Position numbers and translations under genes: made by a program
Shown: piece by piece, positions 34,543 through 42,639 of the stretch
Position numbering within the stretch: position 1 is the first letter of the stretch
Layout of the letters: each line of letters opens with the position of its first letter
Assembly: GCA_944376235.1 (NCBI GenBank)
Contig: CALWCA010000014.1
Span: 1-49,997, forward strand
DNA from: an uncultured Clostridia bacterium
Lineage (GTDB): Bacteria > Bacillota > Clostridia > Oscillospirales > Feifaniaceae
Reading direction: 5' to 3'
Length of the DNA: 49,997 nucleotides
Notes under the pieces: generated by a model
What the model saw: the letters and a program-made list of their open reading frames with translations, nothing else
What the model was told of the DNA's origin: nothing
The model's database searches: none

Positions 34543-35760
34543 TCACTTGCCCGGCACGGGAGGCCGGGGGTAGAGCTTGGCAAGACCGCCTTCCGAGGTC
34601 TCTTTATATTGGTGAGCCATGTCAAGGCCGGTCTGATACATGGTTTCCACAACCATGTCAAAGGAGATTTTTCTGGAATTGGTGAGAAAGTTTGCAAGCC
34701 GCACGGCGTTGAGCGCGCGCATGGCGGCCACGGCGTTGCGCTCGATGCAGGGAATCTGCACAAGGCCCCAGATGGGGTCGCAGGTCAGGCCGAGGTGGTG
34801 CTCCATGGCAATTTCGGCCGAGTATTCAATCTGGTCGAGCGACATGTCGTAAAATTCGGCAAGGGCGGCGGCCGCCATGGAGCAGGCAGAGCCGATCTCG
34901 GCCTGGCAGCCGCATTCCGCCCCACTGATGGAAGCGTTTGTCTTGATGATGTTGCCCATCAGCCCGCCGGCGGCAAGTGCACGCAGCACCTGGCTGTCGC
35001 TGGTGCCCCGCGTCTGCTGCGTATACAGCAAAACGGCAGGCAGTACGCCGCAGGCGCCGCAGGTCGGCGCCGTGACCACCGTCCCGCCGGCGGCGTTTTG
35101 CTCGCCGGCGGCAAAGGCATAGGCGCAGATGAGGCGGTTTTCCCGCGTGGCGGCCGATTCGTCCATGTGGCCGCCGTGGTAGAGGGAATAGGCGCGGCGC
35201 TCAATGTCAAGCCCGCCGGGCAGCGTGCCCATGGAGAGCAGGCCCTGCTTGATGCAGGCCTGCATGGTCTGCCAGATTTCAAAGAGAAAGTCCCAGATGC
35301 CCTCCCCCTCCACCTGTGCCACATACTCCCACAGGCGCAGTTCGTGCGTTTTGCAGTGGGCTGCGATGTCGGCAAAGGTGCTGTGGGGATAGATGTCGGG
35401 CGGCGTGGCGGCGGGCTGCCCTTCCACTTCAATGGTTCCGCCGCCCACGCTCATGACGCGCCATCGGCCCAACACCTCCCCCTTGCGCAGTGCCGTCAAA
35501 TCCATCGTGTTGGGATGGGGGAGGTCGGCCGTCACCTCGTCGAAGGAGAGGGAGAGCGGGAGGGGGGCGAAGGCCTCCTGCAGCACACGGTCGGTGCCGT
35601 GGCCCCGGCCGGTTTTTGCCAGAGAGCCATACAGCGTCACGGCAAAGGCATCGGCCGTGGGATACGCAGCGAGAAAGCGCCGCGCCGCGCGGTCGGGGCC
35701 CATGATGTGAGAGCTCGAGGGGCCGCGCCCCGCCTTGTAGAGCTCGGTGAGAGATTGCAT
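34543..35760 (-). CDS. L-serine dehydratase, single-chain iron-sulfur type
   Basis: A 405-residue enzyme that deaminates L-serine to pyruvate and ammonia using an oxygen-sensitive 4Fe-4S cluster. The beta-type N-domain starts MQSLTELYKAGRGPSSSHIMG. The alpha-type domain holds the cluster cysteines in APTCGACGVLPA, SGAECGCQAEIGSACSMAAA and CDPIWGLVQIPCIERN. Clostridial enzymes are often split into two genes; this one is fused in beta-alpha order. AGGAGGAG precedes ATG 35760. It heads the operon with the EamA transporter and flavin reductase. Confidence 0.94.
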   Translation of the reverse strand: MQSLTELYKAGRGPSSSHIMGPDRAARRFLAAYPTADAFAVTLYGSLAKTGRGHGTDRVLQEAFAPLPLSLSFDEVTADLPHPNTMDLTALRKGEVLGRWRVMSVGGGTIEVEGQPAATPPDIYPHSTFADIAAHCKTHELRLWEYVAQVEGEGIWDFLFEIWQTMQACIKQGLLSMGTLPGGLDIERRAYSLYHGGHMDESAATRENRLICAYAFAAGEQNAAGGTVVTAPTCGACGVLPAVLLYTQQTRGTSDSQVLRALAAGGLMGNIIKTNASISGAECGCQAEIGSACSMAAAALAEFYDMSLDQIEYSAEIAMEHHLGLTCDPIWGLVQIPCIERNAVAAMRALNAVRLANFLTNSRKISFDMVVETMYQTGLDMAHQYKETSEGGLAKLYPRPPVPGK

Positions 35761-35863
35761 GGTGTCTCCTCCTGCCATTTTCCCGAACAAGGCCGCAAAA
35801 CCCCTTGGCCTTGCGCGGGACGGTGGTTTTTTGCCTGCATTTTCACAGACGTTTGATTGAATG

Positions 35864-36003
35864 ATTATACCACATAAACCGGCAAAAGAAAACAGCCCAA
35901 AGGGCCGCCAAAGGCAAAATCTGCCTGCGGCAGCCCGCCATTTGGCACACTCAGTATAGCAAAGAAATGTGCTGCACACAATAATAAAATTGTATGCAGC
36001 ACA
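35864..36003 (-). promoter_or_regulatory. Promoters of the serine dehydratase operon with an overlapping palindrome
   Basis: Minus strand, distal promoter: -35 TTGTGT (35976-35981), 17-bp spacer with TGC, -10 TATACT (35953-35958). A nearer TATAAT preceded by TGG (35864-35869) may be a second start. The distal -35 lies inside a palindrome with arms TGTGCTGCA / TGCAGCACA (35968-36003). As RNA this also forms a 14-bp stem just past the MocR stop, so it can be the terminator of that gene, an operator, or both. Confidence 0.65.
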
Positions 36004-36009
36004 ATTTTG

Positions 36010-37398
36010 TTATTCCCGGGGACCGTGCTCCAGCAGGGTACGCAGCCGCAGCAGGCCGGTGCGAAGCTGCTCCATGTCGGGAGGGGAGGCAATGGCCAGG
36101 CGGGCTGCGGCAGGGGGCTTGATGCCGACGGCAAAGCGGTGGGCGCCGTAGACCTGGACGCCGTTGCGCAGGGCGGCCTGTTCAAAGCCCTCGGCGCTCC
36201 AGGCCTCTGGCAGCACCAGCCAGCGAAAAAGGCTTTCGGGGGGACCCTGAAGGCAAAAGCCATCCAGCAGGCTGTCGGCAAGGGCGCCCCTCTGTCTGGC
36301 CCGGGAGCGATGGGTTTCAAGCAGGGCCTCGGCCTTGTCGGAGGCCATGATGCGCGAGGCCAGCTCGAGCAGAAAGGGGGAGACGGTGAGGTTGATGTTG
36401 TAGAGCGCCTCGGCCAGGGCGTCGCGGCAGTGGCCGGGGGCGGCGAGGTAGGAGAGGCGCAGCCCCGGGGAGATGGTTTTGGAGAGGCTGGCGATATAGA
36501 TGGTGTGCTCCGGGGCGAAGGAGGCAATGGCGGGCAGGGGAGTGGGGCGCAGCAGCGTATGGATGCTGTCCTCGATGATGAGCAGGCTGTGCTTTTGGGC
36601 GGTGCGGGCCACGGCGCGGCGCAGGTCGACGCCCATGGTCTGCGCCGTAGGGTTTTGAAAGTCGGGCATGAGATACAGCCCCTTGATGTGCTCGTGGCGG
36701 CAGGCGAAGTCCAGCCCGTCGGGCGAGAGCTGCCCGTCCTCCTGGCGCAGGGGAACGAGCCGCACGCCCAGCATGCGGGCCGCGCTCTTGATGCCGGGGT
36801 AGGTGAGTGGGTCGGTGCCGATACAGTCTCCCGGAGAAAAAAGGCCGGCCAAAATGGCGGCAAGGGCGTTTTGGCTGCCGTTGGAGGTCAGCAGGTGGTC
36901 GGCCGTGGTGGAGTAGCCGGCCTTTTGGATGTATTTTGCGGCGGCCTCCCTCTGCCAGAGCGTTGCGGTCATGCTGCCGTAGCCGAACAGGCGCTCCACG
37001 TCGCTCTCCGAGGCCACCTCGCGCAGCATTTGGGCCACCTCGCGGTAGGAGGCGTCGTCAGGCAGCAGCGAGCCCAGCTCGATGAGGGAGGGCTTGTCGG
37101 GATGGGGCAGCAGGCTGAGGCTGGCCAGGGCGTCGTAGGCCACGAAGGTGCCACTGCCCACCGTTGCGCTGAGCAGCCCCTTTTGGGTGCACAGACGGAA
37201 GGCGCGCGACACGGTGGAGAGATTGACGTCGAGAAAATCCGCCAGCTCGCGCTGAGGCGGCAGACGGGTTCCCGGCAGCAGCGCGCCGCTTTTGATGTCG
37301 GCCTCAAGCTGCGCGGCAAGCTCGAGCGAAAGCGGCCCCGTGCGCCGCAGCACGGGACGCCAGCTCATGGGATAGTCGTCAAAGGAATTGACAGGCAT
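36010..37398 (-). CDS. MocR/PdxR-type GntR regulator with aminotransferase domain
   Basis: A 462-residue transcription factor: a GntR winged helix (about residues 15-85, with GTRLPPQRELADFLDVNLST) fused to a class I aminotransferase-like domain. That domain has the PLP-lysine context ASLSKTISPGLRLSYLA (about residue 306) and NGSQNALAAILAGLFSPGD earlier. Family members sense PLP or related amino compounds and control pyridoxal, GABA or transporter genes. ATG 37398 follows AAAGGAG. Neighbouring EamA transporters on both sides and the palindrome before serine dehydratase are plausible targets. Confidence 0.92.
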   Translation of the reverse strand: MPVNSFDDYPMSWRPVLRRTGPLSLELAAQLEADIKSGALLPGTRLPPQRELADFLDVNLSTVSRAFRLCTQKGLLSATVGSGTFVAYDALASLSLLPHPDKPSLIELGSLLPDDASYREVAQMLREVASESDVERLFGYGSMTATLWQREAAAKYIQKAGYSTTADHLLTSNGSQNALAAILAGLFSPGDCIGTDPLTYPGIKSAARMLGVRLVPLRQEDGQLSPDGLDFACRHEHIKGLYLMPDFQNPTAQTMGVDLRRAVARTAQKHSLLIIEDSIHTLLRPTPLPAIASFAPEHTIYIASLSKTISPGLRLSYLAAPGHCRDALAEALYNINLTVSPFLLELASRIMASDKAEALLETHRSRARQRGALADSLLDGFCLQGPPESLFRWLVLPEAWSAEGFEQAALRNGVQVYGAHRFAVGIKPPAAARLAIASPPDMEQLRTGLLRLRTLLEHGPRE

Positions 37399-37543
37399 GA
37401 CAGGAGCTCCTTTGAAGAAATGGTAGGGTTGGGCTTGCCGCAGAGGGAGCGCGGCCGGTGCGGCGCCTTTTGCGGCGGCAAAAGAGGAGAAAAAGGGCCT
37501 GCATTCCGCGCAAGAGAGGCCGGCAGGATGTGTGAGAAAAGGG

Positions 37544-38452
37544 TCACAGGGGCGCGCTTGTGCCTTCCTGCTTGGGGGCCTCGGCACGGCGGCGCTGCAC
37601 ACAGCGCTCCAGCCCTTCGGCCACGGCGGCGCCGCCCAGGATGAGCAGGGCGCCGGCAAGCTGTGCTGGAGTCAGGCGTTCCTTGAGAAAGAGGGCCGAA
37701 AAGAAGAGCGCCGAAAGAGGGTCGAGGTAGCCGCAGATGGAGACCGACTGGGCCGGCAGCACCTGGATGGAGGAAAAATAGAGGTAGCAGGCAAGGCCGG
37801 TGTTGACAATGCCCAGCAGCGCCACGGCGGGCAGGTCGGCGGCAGGGATGGTGCGGGGCAAATCGCCCGAGAAGGCCAGCAGCCCGCCGATGGTGACAAA
37901 GGCGAAGACAAGCTGCCACAGGGTGTTTTCCAGCCCGGAAACGCCCTGGGCTTTTTTGTTGAACATCACCATCAGGGCATAGAGCACGGCCGACAGCACG
38001 GCGTACAGCAGCCCGGACGACAGGCCCTCCTGCTGCAGATTGACGCCGCCCACCAGCGTCATGCCGGCCAGCGCCAGTACGATGCCAAGCACCTTGAAGA
38101 GGGTCAGACGCTCATGAAAGACAAGCGGCGAGAGAAGCAGCACCAGCGCGGGGCCGCAGTAGTAAATGAGGGTGGCCACGCTGACGCCCACCAGCCGGTA
38201 GGCCTCAAACAGGCACATCCAGCTCGTGCCCATGCAGACGCCGGAGCCCAGCAGGAAGAGCAGGCAGCGCCTGTCCGACAATGCGCGCAGCCGCCCCTTG
38301 GACAGAAAAAAGACAAGGCCCAAAAACAGGCCCCCGATGAGGGTGCGCATGAAGACAATCTGACGGCTGCTCAGGGAGATATGATTTGCCACAATGCCGT
38401 TTGTCCCGAAAATGAGAAGCGACAGAAGATATTTGAAATAGGCCAAAGCCAT
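37544..38452 (-). CDS. EamA/DMT family transporter
   Basis: A 302-residue ten-helix transporter starting MALAYFKYLLSLLIFGTNGI behind AAAGGAGCG. Two EamA repeats are visible; the first contains RTLIGGLFLGLVFFLSKGRL and the second ends CGYLDPLSALFFSALFLKERL. It lies 145 bp upstream of the MocR regulator gene in the same direction, an arrangement often seen when the regulator controls the transporter. Substrate unknown. The C-terminal tail is basic and hydrophilic. Confidence 0.9.
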   Translation of the reverse strand: MALAYFKYLLSLLIFGTNGIVANHISLSSRQIVFMRTLIGGLFLGLVFFLSKGRLRALSDRRCLLFLLGSGVCMGTSWMCLFEAYRLVGVSVATLIYYCGPALVLLLSPLVFHERLTLFKVLGIVLALAGMTLVGGVNLQQEGLSSGLLYAVLSAVLYALMVMFNKKAQGVSGLENTLWQLVFAFVTIGGLLAFSGDLPRTIPAADLPAVALLGIVNTGLACYLYFSSIQVLPAQSVSICGYLDPLSALFFSALFLKERLTPAQLAGALLILGGAAVAEGLERCVQRRRAEAPKQEGTSAPL

Positions 38453-38602
38453 AAAAAAACGCTCCTTTCCCGCCCCCCAAAGGGCGTTTGAAACAATAAG
38501 GGCGGCCGGGAAAGGCCGCATTACCCCCTTTTTTTTCGACGGGGCCGGGTTTTGGCAAAAGCGCGGTGCGGCACTTGGGGGCTTTTTGCACCGGCTTTTC
38601 TT

Positions 38603-38631
38603 ATCATACATCCAAATGCCTCAGCCTTCAA
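38603..38631 (-). promoter_or_regulatory. Promoter of the EamA transporter / MocR unit
   Basis: Minus strand: -35 TTGAAG (38626-38631), 17-bp spacer, -10 TATGAT (38603-38608), about 150 bp before the transporter start. The rest of the 38453-38879 gap is GC-rich hairpin sequence without a gene. Confidence 0.65.
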
Positions 38632-38800
38632 GAGATGTTTTTGCACACCGGGACGCAGCGTGCCCCCTCTTTTCCCCGGAGAGCCTCGCGGGCAGGGCGG
38701 CCTGCGCTGCAAAAGGGGCGCACCTTGCCGCACGGCAGGGGCGGCAAAGGCAGCCGGGCGCTTTGGGGAGGGGCAGCGCCCCCGCCTGAGGCGGGGCGGC

Positions 38801-38852
38801 AGAGAAAAGGGCGGCGCCCTCTGCATTTGCAGAGGGCGCCGCCCTTTTCTCT
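38801..38852 (-). terminator. 25-bp perfect hairpin terminating the S-layer-type gene
   Basis: Arms at 38801-38825 and 38828-38852 are perfectly complementary, with CCCTTTTCTCT in the 3' arm on the minus strand. It begins 28 bp after the stop of the 1156-residue protein gene. It is exceptionally long for a terminator, and the U-run is inside the stem rather than after it. Confidence 0.75.
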
Positions 38853-38879
38853 TTGGGATGTTTGCCAAAAGCGCGCGGG

Positions 38880-41800
38880 TCAGGGCTCGACGCTGGTCTC
38901 CACCCAGGCGCCGCCCGAATAGGTGTAGGCCTTGCCGGGCTGCAGGGCGTCAAAGGGAGCGACCGCGTCGATGACGGCGTCGGGGCCGATGACGAGGGTG
39001 GCAGAGCCCGAGCGCGAGAGCTCCCCGTACACGGTGAGCTGCTTGGTCACGGTGACGGTGCCGCAAAGGTAGAGGGACTTGCCCTCATCCACCCGAATTT
39101 CGGGGACTTCCAGGTTGCGGTTGTAGTCGGTGCCGCTTTTGCGGTCCATGGTGATGGAATCGAAATCCATTTCCAGCGCCTGCGCATACTCCTCGGCCGT
39201 CAGGATGTGGGCGTTGGTGTGGGAGATGGCCTTGTTGCTGTAGTTGGTATATTCAATGTCGATGTCGGTATCGTAGATCCCCAGGGAATCTGCGCCCGAC
39301 ACGCGGCCCAAAACGCGCAGGTAGAGGCCGGGATTGGCGACATCGTCTGCCGTCAGGGAATAGCCGGAAAAGTCGATGACCGTCCCCTCGGGCACGTCGA
39401 TGGTATCCATGGTTTCAAGGGTGAGGGCTTTTGCAAGGCCCTCTGCCGTGCGGGCGTTGACCCCCGCCGACACCCATTCGCCGTTGTGCCACACCCAGTA
39501 CCAGGTTTCAAAGCCCTCGCCCTGGGGCAGGCCGGTCACGTTGCCGTTGACGGTGCCGTCCAGCTGATACAGGTCGGTGTTGTCGCAGTAGATGTGGGTG
39601 TTGTCTGCGCCGACGAGGGTGCCGTCAATCAGCAGGCTGCCTGCGGAGGACGGATCGTTGTTATAGCCGAAAATGGCAAAGAGCTTGGAGGATTCGCCCA
39701 GGGTGAGCGTGGCCCCCTCCCGCACGGTTACGGATCCTCGGTCTCCGTAAATTTCCATTTCCAGCCTGTCGGGCAGGACGAAGTCCTCGGCGATGACAAT
39801 TTCACCGTCCACACTGAGTTCGGCCGCGTCGAGCTGCACGGCGGTTTCAAGCTCTTCAAAGCTGTCGATTCTCAGCCTCGGGCGGAAGTGATCCTCATCC
39901 CAGTAGAAGAAGAAGGTGCTTCCCGGAGAGATAAGAGCGGGGTCGGTGGTGGAAAAGGCGCCGTTGAGCTTGCCGGTGCCGTCAAAGGTGCTGCGGTATT
40001 CTTCAAGGGAAGAGGAATAGTTTGCGATGGTCAGGCCGGCCTCATAGTGGTTTCCACTGATGCTGGCCATGGGAATGGTGAGGCCCACGGCCGAAATCTC
40101 GCCGTTGACGGTCAGCGTTCCGCCGTCCACCTTAAGGGTGGTGCGGTAGATGACAAGCTCCACGCCCTCGGGGATCACAACGCTCTGGCCTTTTCCGATG
40201 GTGACATTGCCGTCGACCGAAATCACGGTCTTTCCGTCTTCAATGGCCTGGTTGATTTCCTCCACGCTGTAGACGGGGTTGACGGGGTCGGGGAAGTCGG
40301 GCTGCTTGGAAAATTCAACGATGATGCGGATGTCGCAGTCGGGCATGGTGAGCTGTCCCTGCTGCGTCTGGGAGTCGTATTCGCAGGGGAGGGTGTTGTT
40401 GTTGGCGTCGACGGCATAGGCGTTTTTGAAATAGGCGTTTTGGTTGGGCCAGGCGTAGAAGATGACGGTTTCGCCCGCCATGAGAGAGTTGTTTTCCAGG
40501 CTGACGCTGCCGTTGCCGTTTGATTCGATGGTGACCCGGTGCCTCTCGCCGGAAGTGCCGGGCTGATCCGAGCCGCCGGGCTGGTCGGAGCCGCCAGACG
40601 AAACCTGTTCAAAGGAGACCTTCACCGTGACGCCGCAGGCCGGCATGGGGAAGGTGTAGGTTGTGGCGTCGACCTCGGTCAGAGACACCTCAACGTCGGA
40701 ATCGGGATAGAGGTCGAGGTGCCCGATGCGGTAGTTGTTTTTCGGGGTCACAGTGAGGGTGACAGTCTCATTTTCGGCTGCCGACAGCTTGTCGGAGGTG
40801 AGGGTGCCGTTGTCACCCTGCTCCAGCGTGACGCCAAAGAGGGGGGCCTCCTCGGACTGGAGCTGGAAGACGGCCTGCACCGTCACGTCGCCCGAGGGCA
40901 TGGAAAAGGTATAGGTGCCCTCTTCCTGCGCCTGCTGGATTGTCAGGGCGGTGCCGTCCTCTTTAACGGCGGACAGGCTGCGCAGGACATAGCCCTCTTC
41001 GGGAGTGACGGTGAGGGTGACGGTGGTGCCGCGCGAGGCCTTCTCCTTGTCGGCCGTCACGCTGCCGCCCTCGGCGGTATCCACCGCGATGTCGTACCGG
41101 CGCGGCGAGCTGCCGCCCGAGCTGCCGCCTGAGCTGCCGCCCGAGCTTGTGCCGGTGCCGGTGTTGCCCGTGATGACGACGGTCGCCGTGCCGTCGCCGG
41201 TGGGAGAGGGCACGACGGCGCCGCTCTCGACGTTGATCTTGCCGTTTTTGCCGTCAACCGTCAGCGAGCTGACCGTTCCGCCCTGCTCCACCGTGAAGAC
41301 GACGTCGTCTCCCGCGACTTCGACCGATTTGATTTGGGAGCCTTTCGTCAGCACCACGTCGACGTCGGCCTCGCACACCAGCGTCAGCATGGAGTGATTG
41401 CCCGAGAGGATGGCGCGGCTGCCGGGCTCGACGACGCAGCTTTCAATGCGGCTGAGCAGCGCCTGCTCCGACCAGTCGGGATTGCCGCCCACCTTCAGAT
41501 GGACGGGCTGTCCAAAGGTCTTGTTGAGCACGACGGTCTTGATGTTGCAGTTGCCGTAAATGGTGATGGAGTTTTGCCCGCCGCCGTAAACCAGCAGCCG
41601 GCCGGTCACGGTTACGCCGTCCAGTGTGACGTCGCCGTCGCCCACGCCCTGCGCAACAATGAGGTCGCCCGAGACGGTGGTGTCCTTGAGGGTGACGTCG
41701 TCGCTGCGCAGAATCAGGGTGTTGTCATAGGTCTGGCCCTGCACGCCGGCATCGAGGATGTCGGCCGTCAGGTTGTCGATGACCTGCATGGCCTCGGCGC

Positions 41801-42350
41801 GGGTGTAGGGCGCCTGCGGGTCAAAGAGGCCGGTGTCGCGCCCCGAGAGGGCCCCCATTTCCTGCAGGGCGTGGATATAGGGCTTGTAGTCGGCGCCGAT
41901 GGCGTCGTCGTCGGGGAAGGCGGTGTCGCCCTCCAGGGGCTGCACGCCGTAGGCGATGGCTATGCAGCGCACGGCCTGCTCGCGGGTCACGCCCACGCCG
42001 GCGTCAATGCTGTCGGCCGGGTCAATCACGCCGGCCGCCATGGCCTGCTCCACCACGGCGTCGGCCCAGGCCGGCGAAACCTCGCAGGTGTGCCGCTCCT
42101 GATACCCAAAAGTTCTGGAAAGCACGGCGGCCAGCTCGGCAAGCGTCAGCTCTCTCGAGGGGGCAAAGGTGCCGTCGCCGTCGCCCTGCAGCACGCCGTA
42201 GGCGGCCGAAGACCACTTTTCAATGACCGGATAGGCCCAGTGGTCGGGGGAAACGTCGAGAAAGGTCTGTTCCTGGGCCAGCGCAGCCGGCATGGTGCCG
42301 GCCAGCAGCGCCAAGGACAGCACAATCGCGAGAAGCTTCTTTTGTCTCAT
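38880..42350 (-). CDS. S-layer-homology (SLH) surface protein with InlB-type repeats
   Basis: An 1156-residue secreted protein. The signal peptide MRQKKLLAIVLSLALLAGTM ends near ALAQ. Three SLH domains (about residues 27-205, for example DHWAYPVIEKWSSAAYGVLQ) anchor it to wall polymers. A beta-helix-like part (about 205-395) has VTLKDTTVSGDLIVAQGVG. A Gly/Ser linker comes next. Three InlB_B-type repeats of about 75 residues follow (starting near 418, 505 and 612), each with AEGGSV/ETVTLTVTP-like and FxMPxxxVTVxxxF elements. The C-terminal ~460 residues are again beta-solenoid-like. Such proteins bind surfaces or glycans. The ATG 42350 has GGAG at 11-base spacing. Confidence 0.9.
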   Translation of the reverse strand: MRQKKLLAIVLSLALLAGTMPAALAQEQTFLDVSPDHWAYPVIEKWSSAAYGVLQGDGDGTFAPSRELTLAELAAVLSRTFGYQERHTCEVSPAWADAVVEQAMAAGVIDPADSIDAGVGVTREQAVRCIAIAYGVQPLEGDTAFPDDDAIGADYKPYIHALQEMGALSGRDTGLFDPQAPYTRAEAMQVIDNLTADILDAGVQGQTYDNTLILRSDDVTLKDTTVSGDLIVAQGVGDGDVTLDGVTVTGRLLVYGGGQNSITIYGNCNIKTVVLNKTFGQPVHLKVGGNPDWSEQALLSRIESCVVEPGSRAILSGNHSMLTLVCEADVDVVLTKGSQIKSVEVAGDDVVFTVEQGGTVSSLTVDGKNGKINVESGAVVPSPTGDGTATVVITGNTGTGTSSGGSSGGSSGGSSPRRYDIAVDTAEGGSVTADKEKASRGTTVTLTVTPEEGYVLRSLSAVKEDGTALTIQQAQEEGTYTFSMPSGDVTVQAVFQLQSEEAPLFGVTLEQGDNGTLTSDKLSAAENETVTLTVTPKNNYRIGHLDLYPDSDVEVSLTEVDATTYTFPMPACGVTVKVSFEQVSSGGSDQPGGSDQPGTSGERHRVTIESNGNGSVSLENNSLMAGETVIFYAWPNQNAYFKNAYAVDANNNTLPCEYDSQTQQGQLTMPDCDIRIIVEFSKQPDFPDPVNPVYSVEEINQAIEDGKTVISVDGNVTIGKGQSVVIPEGVELVIYRTTLKVDGGTLTVNGEISAVGLTIPMASISGNHYEAGLTIANYSSSLEEYRSTFDGTGKLNGAFSTTDPALISPGSTFFFYWDEDHFRPRLRIDSFEELETAVQLDAAELSVDGEIVIAEDFVLPDRLEMEIYGDRGSVTVREGATLTLGESSKLFAIFGYNNDPSSAGSLLIDGTLVGADNTHIYCDNTDLYQLDGTVNGNVTGLPQGEGFETWYWVWHNGEWVSAGVNARTAEGLAKALTLETMDTIDVPEGTVIDFSGYSLTADDVANPGLYLRVLGRVSGADSLGIYDTDIDIEYTNYSNKAISHTNAHILTAEEYAQALEMDFDSITMDRKSGTDYNRNLEVPEIRVDEGKSLYLCGTVTVTKQLTVYGELSRSGSATLVIGPDAVIDAVAPFDALQPGKAYTYSGGAWVETSVEP
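41107..41142 (-). repeat. Three tandem 12-bp repeats encoding the Gly/Ser linker
   Basis: Units GAGCTGCCGCCC / GAGCTGCCGCCT / GAGCTGCCGCCC (plus-strand reading) encode repeated GGSS in the SLH protein. In-frame copy-number change would alter linker length without a frameshift. Confidence 0.8.
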
Positions 42351-42421
42351 GACTGCATACGCTCCTTTTTCAATGTGACTTGGATTGCGGCCAAAGCCCG
42401 GGCAATCAGTCTGTTGTTCCC

Positions 42422-42451
42422 ATTATAATCCCGGCAAAAGAGCCTTTGCAA
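42422..42451 (-). promoter_or_regulatory. Promoter of the SLH protein gene
   Basis: Minus strand: -35 TTGCAA (42446-42451), 18-bp spacer, -10 TATAAT (42422-42427), about 70 bp before the start codon. Confidence 0.7.
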
Positions 42452-42568
42452 GCAAAAGAGGACAACTCGTGTCTTTTTCAAGTCTTTGCCTGAAGGGGGA
42501 TATCCTGTAGACAGCGGGCGGGGAAGCATTTGGCGGGGCCTTGAATCGCAAAAGGATTTCAGGGCAAA

Positions 42569-42606
42569 GCCCCTGCCGTCCGGTGGACACACCGGACGGC
42601 AGGGGC
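42569..42606 (-). terminator. 17-bp perfect hairpin after the second M56 gene
   Basis: Arms 42569-42585 and 42590-42606 around GACA, placed 33 bp after the M56 stop. The minus-strand tail is TTTGCCC (weak); the plus-strand tail has TTTTTC. Confidence 0.65.
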
Positions 42607-42639
42607 CGTCGTTTTTCAAATTGGTTTTGCCGCCGGGAT

